The notes under the pieces are model-generated. The model was not told where the DNA came from. It was given only the letters and a program-made list of their open reading frames with translations, and did not search any database. A stretch of DNA of 28,569 nucleotides from an uncultured Bacilli bacterium (GTDB taxonomy: Bacteria > Bacillota_I > Bacilli_A > Mycoplasmatales > Mycoplasmoidaceae). Shown piece by piece: positions 21,565 through 28,569 of this stretch. The position numbers and the translations under genes were made by a program. The stretch covers positions 1 through 28,569 of the forward strand of contig CAJGBT010000009.1 of assembly GCA_904501665.1 (NCBI GenBank), written 5' to 3'. The stretch's first letter is position 1, and each line of letters opens with the position of its first letter.

Positions 21565-22032
21565 TTATCAACGTAAATGAGCAAATGCCTTATTCGCTTC
21601 TGCCATTTTATGAGTATCTTCTTTTTTCTTAACAGATGCACCAACTCCATTAGCAGCATCAATAATTTCATTAGCTAATCTTTCTAACATTGTTTTTTCA
21701 TTTCTAAGACGTGCATATTGTGTTAATCATCTTAAAACTAGTGTTTGTTTTCTATTTTCGTTAACCTCAGTTGGAACTTGGACATTGGCACCAGCAATTC
21801 TTCTCACTTTAAGTTCTAGTGATGGACTAATATTATCAACTGCTTTTTGAAAAATATCCAAAGCAGGTTTTTTGGTTTTTTCTTCAATTAATTTGAAGGC
21901 ACCATAAATAATATTTTGGGCTAAACATTTTTTACCATCTAACATAATTGAATTAATTAATTTTGTTACTAATCTTGAATTATAAATAGGGTCAGCAAGA
22001 ACTTGTCTTGGTTCAGGTTTAAACTTTCTCAT
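21565..22032 (-). CDS. rpsG: 30S ribosomal protein S7
   Basis: S7 (155 residues) nucleates the head of the small subunit by binding the 3' domain of 16S rRNA. It begins MRKFKPEPRQVLADPIYNS and keeps the family blocks LINSIMLDGKK, RRIAGANVQVPTEV and AEANKAFAHLRW. The final codon before the TAA is a UGA read as Trp, matching the usual HYRW end. AGGAGA lies before the ATG. It sits between rpsL (22 bp gap) and fusA. Confidence 0.98.
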
Positions 22033-22054
22033 CTTTTTCTCCTAAATTTTAATA

Positions 22055-22477
22055 TTATGACTCTTTAGTTTTTGGAACTTTAGCTCCATATAAAGAACGA
22101 CCTTGTCTTCTTTTTTCAACACCAGAAGTATCAGCAGTACCTCTAATAATATGGTAACGAACACCAGGTAAATCTTTTACTCTACCACCTCTAATTAATA
22201 CCACACTATGTTCTTGAAGATTATGTCCTTCACCTGGAATATAAGCTAAAACTTCATCTCCGTTTGTCAAACGAACTTTTGCATACTTTCGTAAAGCTGA
22301 ATTTGGTTTCTTTGGAGTCATTGTACCAACCCGAGTACATACCCCTTTTTTAAAAGGCGCCGGATTATACTTTTGACGTTTTTCCAAAGAATTATAACTA
22401 GTCAATAAAGCAGGTGACTTAGTTTTCTTTATTTTTAATTTTCTTTCATGTCGAATCAATTGGGCAATTGTTGGCAT
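22055..22477 (-). CDS. rpsL: 30S ribosomal protein S12
   Basis: S12 (140 residues) sits at the decoding centre. The blocks TPKKPNSALRKYAKV and GHNLQEHSVVLIRGGRVKDLPGVRYH are intact, including both lysines where substitutions commonly give streptomycin resistance (TPKKPN and RVKDLPG), so no such change is visible. It is the first gene of the rpsL-rpsG-fusA operon. AAGGAG precedes the ATG at 22477. Confidence 0.98.
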   Translation of the reverse strand: MPTIAQLIRHERKLKIKKTKSPALLTSYNSLEKRQKYNPAPFKKGVCTRVGTMTPKKPNSALRKYAKVRLTNGDEVLAYIPGEGHNLQEHSVVLIRGGRVKDLPGVRYHIIRGTADTSGVEKRRQGRSLYGAKVPKTKES

Positions 22478-22514
22478 CTTTTCTCCTTAATTAAGTAACA
22501 AACAATCATAAACA

Positions 22515-22543
22515 ACTATACCGTGTGTATAATTGAATTTAAA
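22515..22543 (-). promoter_or_regulatory. Candidate promoter for rpsL-rpsG-fusA
   Basis: On the minus strand TTTAAA (22538-22543) and TATAGT (22515-22520) are spaced 17 bp, about 40 bases before the rpsL start. The -35 is poor. The operon must start in this 116-bp divergent region, so some promoter here is expected. Confidence 0.4.
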
Positions 22544-22548
22544 ATACT

Positions 22549-22577
22549 TTGATATTTTAACATATATAAGTTAAAAT
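22549..22577 (+). promoter_or_regulatory. Promoter for tlyA-dinB
   Basis: TTGATA (22549-22554), a 17-bp spacer and TAAAAT (22572-22577), each one base from the sigma-70 consensus. The transcript would begin near 22584, leaving about 10 bases before the tlyA ATG and no Shine-Dalgarno. Confidence 0.6.
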
Positions 22578-22593
22578 AAAAACAATTTTACTT

Positions 22594-23325
22594 ATGCGTT
22601 TAGATGAATATTTAGTAAAAAACAAAATAACTAGCTCAAGAAATAAAGCAAATATGCTAATTATAGAAAATAAAGTATTAATAAATGGACAATTGATTAA
22701 TAAAAAAAATTATCAAGTTAGTGATAATGATAAAGTAGAATTAATTGAAAATTTAGCGTTTGTTTCACGAGCTGGTAAAAAATTTGATTGAGCAATCAAA
22801 AGTTTTAATATTCAATTGGAAAACAAAATCATATTAGATATTGGTTGTTCAAGTGGTGGTTTTAGTGATGTATGCCTACAAAAAAATGCTAAAAAAGTAT
22901 ATTGTTTAGATGTTAATGATAAGCAATTAGATAAAAAGATCAAAAATGATATAAGAGTAATAAATCTTTGTCCTTTAAACATTAAAAATTTAACTAAAGA
23001 TAAAATAAATGATCCAATAGATATAGTGGTCAGTGACTTATCTTTTATTTCTAGTTTTTACATGTTTCAAGCAATTAGTAAAATTCTATTAAAAAATGAT
23101 GTAACTATTATTTCCTTAATCAAACCACAATTTGAACTTAATAAAACAATCATTGACAAAACTAAAGGAGTTATAAAAGAAACAAAATACCATTTATTAG
23201 CAATAGAAAAAGTGAAATCATTTGCTAAAAATTTTGGTTTTGAAATGATTAATTGAATTGAATCACCAATTGTAGGAGCCAAAAAAGGTAATAAGGAATT
23301 TTTAGGATTATTCAAACATGTCTAA
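22594..23325 (+). CDS. tlyA: TlyA-family rRNA methyltransferase / hemolysin-like protein
   Basis: The protein has 243 residues: an S4 RNA-binding domain (about 1-60, MRLDEYLVKNKITSSRNKA) and an FtsJ-type SAM methyltransferase domain with motif I DIGCSSGGFSDVCLQ, followed by SDLSFIS and LIKPQFE. TlyA proteins 2'-O-methylate cytidines in rRNA. The hemolysin name is historical. The frame uses UGA-Trp after KKFD and near the C-terminus. No Shine-Dalgarno is visible before the ATG, so it may be translated from a nearly leaderless message. The end overlaps dinB by 8 bp. Confidence 0.9.
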
Positions 23326-24385
23326 TATTATTTTTCATATTGATATTAATTATTTTTTTGCCCGTTGTGAAGAAATTAAAAATCCACAATTAGAAAATGA
23401 AGCATTTGTTGTTGCTGAGCGCACTAAAAGGAGTGTAATCTCTACAAGTAATCCTTTAGCTAGAAAATATAAGATAAATAGCGGAATGCGTTTATTAGAT
23501 GCTTTTAAACTTAACCCTCATATTAAAGTAGTAAAAGCAGATCATCGATATTATCAAACAAAATCTATAGAGTTTTTTAGAGTTATCAAAAATTTTTTAG
23601 AGAGTGATATTGAAATTGCTTCTATTGATGAATGTTATAGTGATGTAACTAACATTTTAAAAAAATATCATAATAATTACCAAATCTTAGCCACTCAATT
23701 AAAAAGGGAAATTTTTAAACAAACTAGTTTAATAGTTACAATTGGAATTGGAGATACCAAATTTTTAGCTAAAACTGCTGGAGACTTAAAACCACAAAAT
23801 GGAATAGGTTGAATCTTTTCTAATGAAATAGAAACCAAATTATGACCATTACCAATTAAAGATATGTTTTTAGTTGGTAAAAAAGCTAATGATTTTTTTT
23901 CAAAACTTAATATTAAAACAATTAAAGATTTTATTGATTTTAAAAATCAAGCTTTGTTAAAAGCTACTTTAAAAAAACGGTATTGAGTATTTTTAGATTT
24001 TATTTTTGGTAAAAGTGAAAATACAATTAATACTAACAATAATGTTAGTAAAACTATTTCTAGTGGTATTACATTTGAACAAAACATTGATGATGAAGCT
24101 AAAATTTTAGCTACTATAAATTTATGTTGTCAAGAAATTTTTAAAAAATTAGAATATGAAAAAATTAGACCATTATCAATTATTGTAATCATCAAGAAAA
24201 AATATAATGTTTCCTTTTCGCAGTCAAAAACTTTTTTAAATCCAATAGAAAATCAAAAAGAACTATATCATAAAAGTTTAAATATTTTTTATAAACTTTG
24301 AGATACTGAACCTATTAGGTCTATTACTATTTCAACTAATAATATGTTATCTAGTAATGAGATTTTTCAACAAATTCAAATCTAA
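23318..24385 (+). CDS. dinB: Y-family (DinB/UmuC-type) DNA polymerase
   Basis: A 355-residue translesion polymerase. The N-terminus IIFHIDINYFFARCEEIKN gives the first catalytic Asp (D9) and the aromatic steric-gate region. SIDECYSDV provides the second Asp and Glu. IGIGDTKFLAKTAGDLKPQNG is the conserved palm/fingers block, followed by a thumb region and a little-finger domain. It is the size of DNA polymerase IV. The ATG at 23318 lies inside the last codons of tlyA, so it is translationally coupled. The stop overlaps the stop of the opposing exported-protein gene by 4 bp. UGA-Trp occurs at several positions. Confidence 0.92.
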
Positions 24386-25503
24386 TCTTCTTTTTTATTA
24401 ACAAGAATAGTATTGTTTCCACTTTGATAAGAAACTTTTGCTTTTCTAGTTACTATTTTTAATTGTTGCGAACTTGGAGTTGAATTATTATTAGAATTAT
24501 TAGAATCATTATTATCAGGAGATACAATTTGGTCATCATCTAATTTAATATCTGGATTATAGAATTTAACAATATTCTTAAAATTCGTTGTAACATCATT
24601 AAAACTAGTAATTGATGAATATGATCAACTATTATTACTATTATAACGAATTAAAAATAGTGTACCTTCTTTATTAAAACTTACCCCTAATTCATTTGCA
24701 AACTTTTCACATAATGAACCCATTAATTGAAAATTTTTAACAACATCTTGATTTCTAAAATACACTTTTTGATATGGCGTGTTTTCTTTATCATCAGGTC
24801 TAAATTCATAGTATGAATTATTTGGTTTATAATCAAAAGTGGTATTTTTAACAACTGGTAAATATTGAGGGTTAGCAATATCATTTCCTACTTTTCAAAC
24901 TCTACTAACACCAACTATATCTTGGGTATTACCTATAGGATAATATGTATTTGGTAAATTATACATCCTATCATTTAACAATGCTTGTCCGTCAATAGTA
25001 TCTCTTGTAGCACATACATCAATATAATTTAAAAATGTTGGTTTGATGTTACTCAAACCATATTGATTTACTAATGTACTATTATTACTATTATAAAAGA
25101 AATCATATAATGTTAGCATTAATGAATCTACACTCCTTACTGGAACCTCATAACTTATATCAGGGAATGTTTCATCTCATCCATATAATGCTTTAGCTGT
25201 TTGTACATAAGCATCTGAACCATAATAAAACATATAGTTACCATTACTAATTAATTGTGTGCCTTTTAAAACATCAAGAACTGAATAATTTGTTCCTGGT
25301 AAAGAGGCATAATCAATAGAAACGTTTTTGTTATCATTAGTAAGTTTTTGTTGTTTTTTAGCATCATTAAAAGACCTACTAGTTAAAATATTGACTGTAG
25401 GAAATCTAATTGTGTTTACATTACAAAATAAACCAATTGTTAAACCAGCAGTTATTGTAATGGCACCTATAGCTAAAATTTTAATTAGTTTTGATATCTT
25501 CAT
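24382..25503 (-). CDS. Unrecognised exported/membrane-anchored protein
   Basis: A 373-residue protein with a basic N-terminus and one hydrophobic segment (about residues 5-27, LIKILAIGAITITAGLTIGL), so it is exported and probably anchored. The only nearby Cys is preceded by Phe, which is not a good lipobox. The outer part is soluble, rich in Asn, Tyr and Asp. A low-complexity Asn/Ser stretch (NNDSNNSNNNSTPSSQQ) comes shortly before a basic C-terminus. I do not recognise a family. Two stretches (SNGNYMFYYGSDAYVQTAKALYG and later a strand GTLFLIRY with a helix after it) are arranged a little like a thioredoxin fold without its CxxC, but this is speculative. It starts 12 bp after pepA and is probably cotranscribed. 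Confidence 0.8.
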
Positions 25504-25515
25504 TTAATTTACCTT

Positions 25516-26883
25516 TTATTCTTGACTCTTAGAAAGATTATACAATGTCCTTAAAATTACACCAGTACCAACATTTCCTTTATCAGCAGTTGCAGCAACA
25601 TCAAAATGTACATATTCTTTATTTAGAGTAAATTCTTTTAAGAAACAAGCTGCTCGAGAACTACCTGCTGCTGGTGATGTACATGAGTTTACAATATCAG
25701 CAACTTTAGAGTTTGTTAACATTTCTAAAAATTCACGATGAAAAGGCAATCTTCATACTTGTTCAGAAGCCTCTTTAGCAGCATATAATGTTTTGTTTCA
25801 GATCATATCTGATGTTGCTCATGTTCCAGTAAATGTTTCACCTAAACTATAAATCATTGCACCAGTTAAAGTAGCAACATCAAATATATGTGTTGCTTTT
25901 AAATCTTTAGCAGCATATGTTAATGAATCAGCTAGAATTAAACGTCCTTCAGCATCAGTATTATCAATTTCCACAGATTTACCGCTATATGAAATAACTA
26001 CATCATCAGGTTTTTGTGCCTTTTCATTTAATAAATTCAAGACTAATGGACATAAAACAACTAAATTAGTTTTAACTTTGTTCTTAGCAATAGCTAATAA
26101 TGTACCACATACAATTGCTGCACCAGACATATCCATTTTCATTCATCGCATATGACCAGCAGTTTTAATATTGTAACCACCTGCATCAAAACATACACCT
26201 TTACCTACAAAAGCATATTTATCTCTACTTGAAGAATTGTTATATTCCATTATTAATAGTTTTGGAGCATATTCTCCACTAGCAGCTTGACCAACGCCTA
26301 AAAGTAAATTCATTTTTTTCTTTTTTAAATCAGCTACATCTAACACACTAATTTTTACATCTTTAACATCTTTAAATTTTTCTTTAATTTCATCTATAAA
26401 AGATCCCGGATAAATATAGTTTGAAGGCATATCTTGTAATCTTCTAGTAAATGTTTGTGCTTCAGCAACATTTTGATACTCTTGTAAAACTTTCTTATAA
26501 TTATCTATTTTTTTAGAATAAATTAAATAGGAAATAGTTTTTGGTTTAGTTGTTTTTAATGTTCAAGGTACAACAGCTACATAATTAAAAGCAGACACTA
26601 AACACATAAGTAATCTATCATGATATTTGTCATTTACTAATTCTAGAAAAGAGTCCAAATCAATATTAATTTCCATTCATTCTTTACATGGTTTTGCAAA
26701 TTTTTTTAAAATTGCTTCATAAAGTTCATAACCATCTAATTTTTGATCTAATACAATATACATTGAATCATCTTGATTAAAAAAGTTATAGTCATTAACT
26801 TTTTCTTTATTCTTTTTTTCTGCATCACTAGCATCAATAGCATATAATGTTTTTTTAAATTTTAATTTATTATCAAATAACAT
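25516..26883 (-). CDS. pepA: Leucyl aminopeptidase (M17 family)
   Basis: A cytoplasmic di-metal aminopeptidase that frees N-terminal amino acids from peptides. It has 455 residues, with a variable N-terminal domain (1-150) and a catalytic C-terminal domain. Ligands are visible: K228 and D233 in GKGVCFDAGG, K240, D251 in MKMDMSGAA, and the signature NTDAEGRL at 308-315 (D310, E312, R314). Hexamer formation is expected from the family. The ATG at 26883 has GGAG 6 bases upstream. UGA-Trp codons break the frame at about 26674, 26143, 25816 and 25750. In a mollicute that lives on host peptides this is a supply enzyme. Confidence 0.95.
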
Positions 26884-26904
26884 ATTGTCTCCAATTTATA
26901 TATT

Positions 26905-26931
26905 ATTATAATACTTAATTTTAAAAAACAA
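26905..26931 (-). promoter_or_regulatory. Promoter for pepA
   Basis: On the minus strand TTGTTT (26926-26931) and a perfect TATAAT (26905-26910), spaced 15 bp, lie just upstream of the pepA Shine-Dalgarno. The leader would be about 15 bases. Confidence 0.5.
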
Positions 26932-26946
26932 TGAAGATGTTTAAAT

Positions 26947-27059
26947 CACCATCTTTTGGGACTATCAACTTCTATATCTCATTATATTAGAATTTATAGC
27001 AATTTTAGGTATTAAAAAACCTTTGTTTAATGGACCATCTTATTGAACAATCCACTTCT
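26947..27059. repeat. Transposon 3' repeat block, copy A
   Basis: The block has two copies of a 26-bp motif (26948-26973 and 27034-27059), each beginning ACCATCTT and ending ACTTCT. Between them lies a sequence identical over 52 bp (26967-27018, overlapping the first motif) to copy B at 28372-28423. The second motif overlaps the transposase stop codon. Confidence 0.85.
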
Positions 27060-28293
27060 ACCCATAATTATATAATAATTTAATAGCGTCAATTGGTTTC
27101 ATATATCTTTCTACATAACTAATTCCTTTTATTTTTTCTAATTCAGAATAATAATGATATCTACAATTGTTGTATTCTTCCATAAACTCATTAATAATAT
27201 TTTTTGCTTCCTCAATTGTTTTGGTTTTTGCTAATCTAGTTGAGCATTTTTTATCTATTGTTAAATGTAATCTTTCTACACACCCATTTGCTTGTGGTAC
27301 ATTTAAAGGAATTAATCTTCTAATGATATTTTTATTTCTTAAAAAATTGATATAGCTTTCTGATGAAATAAAATTATTGCCCTTAAACATCATGGCATTA
27401 TCAGTTTGAATCGTCTTGATTTTAATTCCAATATCATTAAAATGTTGAATACCTGATTCTAAAGCATTGATAATTTCTTGTTGAGAAGCATTATCAATTA
27501 CTTTTGAGTATGCATATCTAGATCGGGTTTCAATCATATCAAAAACAATAATTTGCTTTGTACACTTGGTATCCTTTTTTCCAATTATTTTTAAATCCAT
27601 TTGGATGTTTCCTGGTTTAGCTATATAGTGTCTTTTAGGATGCTTTCTTAAGTATTTTTTCTTTTGATTAAAAACTATTCCAAGTTCTTCATGTAGTATC
27701 TTTTTAATAGTTTTTTGGCATATTTTTGTAGTTTTTTCATTAGTTTTGTTGTTTCTTATTGATAACCAAAAATCTGTAATTTCAAAATCAAAACCATTCT
27801 TAATATATTCATAATATTGGTTAATTATGAATTTATAATCTTGATAATTATATTTTTTAGTAATGTTATTTTTAATTGGCAATTTACCAATATGATTAAT
27901 TCATTCAAAATAACCATTATTAATCTTTTTATTAATTAATTTGATTATCTTGTTCTTAAAACCATATCATGTTGTTTTGTGCATTAAAGGCTGACTAGTT
28001 AATTTAAAATATTGGTTTTCTGATTTAAATGTAGTTGTTATGATATTTAATTGATTAATAAATTTCCTAAACTTGGTTTCAAATTTAAATCCTAATAATA
28101 GATCATGATATTTTTTAGTTCCTTTTTGAAATTGATAGATTTTATGTTCATTTTCTAATTTGTTTCAAAAATTGATTCTAAAATCATTAAAAAGGTCATG
28201 AAAGAGCTTAATTTGCTTAGTTTCACTTAACTTTAAAAAATTAATTTTTTCTTTTTTATGAAGTAAAAAATATTTTTTTTGATAAAAATACAT
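27058..28293 (-). CDS. DDE transposase (integrase core)
   Basis: A 411-residue transposase that appears intact once UGA is read as Trp (for example near residue 43 and upstream of GYFEW). The N-terminal about 220 residues are basic and helical, presumably DNA binding. The integrase core has D233 in GNIQMDLK, D298 in IQTDNAMM and E340 in NVPQANGCVER, a D-D-(41)-E spacing. The PQANG-x-x-ER block is typical of rve-domain transposases. The ATG at 28293 is chosen because it opens the frame. No good Shine-Dalgarno is seen. An internal TTG at 27882 is a poorer start that would lose 137 residues. Probably active or recently active. Confidence 0.85.
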
Positions 28294-28466
28294 ATGGTCC
28301 TATCAAAGTGTGTTTTTGAAGCGGACTTAAAAACCCCAATCTTGCTTAATGCACCATCTTTTAGGACCAGTAACTTCTATATCTCATTATATTAGAATTT
28401 ATAGCAATTTTAGGTATTAAAAATTTTTGTGTTTAATGGACCATCTTTTTGGACATACCACTTCTG
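28294..28466. repeat. Junction between two transposon copies; repeat block copy B
   Basis: The part at 28352-28465 repeats the 26947-27059 block, with 26-bp motifs at 28353-28378 and 28440-28465 and the identical 52 bp at 28372-28423. The stretch 28313-28351 is not repeated in the window and separates the two copies. Confidence 0.8.
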
Positions 28467-28569
28467 TTAATAATTATACAGTAGTTTAATTGCATCTTGT
28501 GGAGTCATATATCTATTTGCATATGGAATGTTTTCTTTCTCAAGTTCTGAGTAATAATGGTATCTTTCA
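28467..28569 (-). CDS. Second transposase, 3' end only (runs off window)
   Basis: The last 33 residues (YHYYSELEKENIPYANRYM ... DAIKLLYNY, then TAA) align with the end of the complete transposase (YHYYSELEKIKGISYVERYM ... DAIKLLYNYG) but differ at many positions, so this is a diverged family member, not a recent copy. The gene continues beyond the right edge, so its integrity cannot be judged. Confidence 0.75.
   Translation of the reverse strand, partial: ERYHYYSELEKENIPYANRYMTPQDAIKLLYNY

Larger units (their letters stand above)
26947..28316 (-). mobile_element. IS-like element with one DDE transposase
   Basis: The left limit is where similarity to the next copy begins. The right limit is approximate. 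A candidate right terminal repeat, TGGTCCTATCAAAGTGTG at 28295-28312, resembles the reverse complement of the 26-bp motifs and overlaps the transposase start codon. I see no clear target-site duplication. The family is uncertain, perhaps IS481/IS1202-like. Confidence 0.6.

Noticed and set aside
25420..25503. Lipoprotein signal in the exported protein after pepA
   Set aside because: The candidate Cys is preceded by Leu-Phe, not a small residue, so a lipobox is not supported.

Overview
The window is a strongly AT-rich piece of a mollicute (mycoplasma) chromosome. The main evidence is the genetic code: nearly every large gene (lgt, hprK, rpoC, rpoB, ezrA-like, secE, permease, fusA, pepA, dinB, transposase) is interrupted by in-frame TGA where its family has tryptophan, and each becomes one intact protein when UGA is read as Trp. 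Small coiled-coil paralogues that look like the M. pneumoniae DUF16 proteins, together with the overall gene content, suggest the pneumoniae/hominis side of the mollicutes (a Malacoplasma/M. penetrans-like organism). The species is an inference.

Layout. (1) 37-708, plus strand: two small coiled-coil paralogues. (2) 1005-11937, minus strand, read right to left: rpoB, rpoC, a TtcA-like tRNA thiolase, hprK and lgt, tightly packed (two of the junctions are 8 bp apart or overlapping) and probably driven by a promoter just upstream of rpoB. (3) 12069-19367, minus strand: a sigma-H/sigma-20-like regulator, an APC amino-acid permease, rpmG, secE, nusG, an EzrA-like membrane coiled-coil protein, a YqaJ/lambda-exonuclease-type nuclease and thiI. 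This keeps two pieces of Firmicutes order (sigH-rpmG-secE-nusG and ezrA-x-thiI) joined end to end. (4) 19467-22477, minus strand: the str operon rpsL-rpsG-fusA. (5) 22594-24385, plus strand: tlyA and a Y-family DNA polymerase, overlapping by 8 bp, with a good divergent promoter. (6) 24382-26883, minus strand: leucyl aminopeptidase pepA followed by an unrecognised exported protein. (7) 26947-28569: one complete and one partial (cut by the window edge) DDE transposase unit in the same orientation. They share an exactly conserved 52-bp non-coding stretch and four copies of a 26-bp motif.

How it fits together. Most of the window is core information processing: RNA polymerase beta and beta-prime, NusG, ribosomal proteins S12, S7 and L33, EF-G, two tRNA-thiolation enzymes (TtcA-like and ThiI) and TlyA. 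It also carries membrane biogenesis (SecE, Lgt), carbon regulation (HPr kinase/phosphorylase), peptide and amino-acid supply (PepA, permease) and division (EzrA-like). No rRNA, tRNA or CRISPR array was found. The points most worth a second look are the sigma-factor gene held at the ancestral sigH position, the hairpin that would hide the permease Shine-Dalgarno, the Asn at the rifampicin position of RpoB, EzrA in a wall-less cell, the nuclease between ezrA and thiI, and the transposon 3' motifs that are better conserved than the coding DNA beside them.
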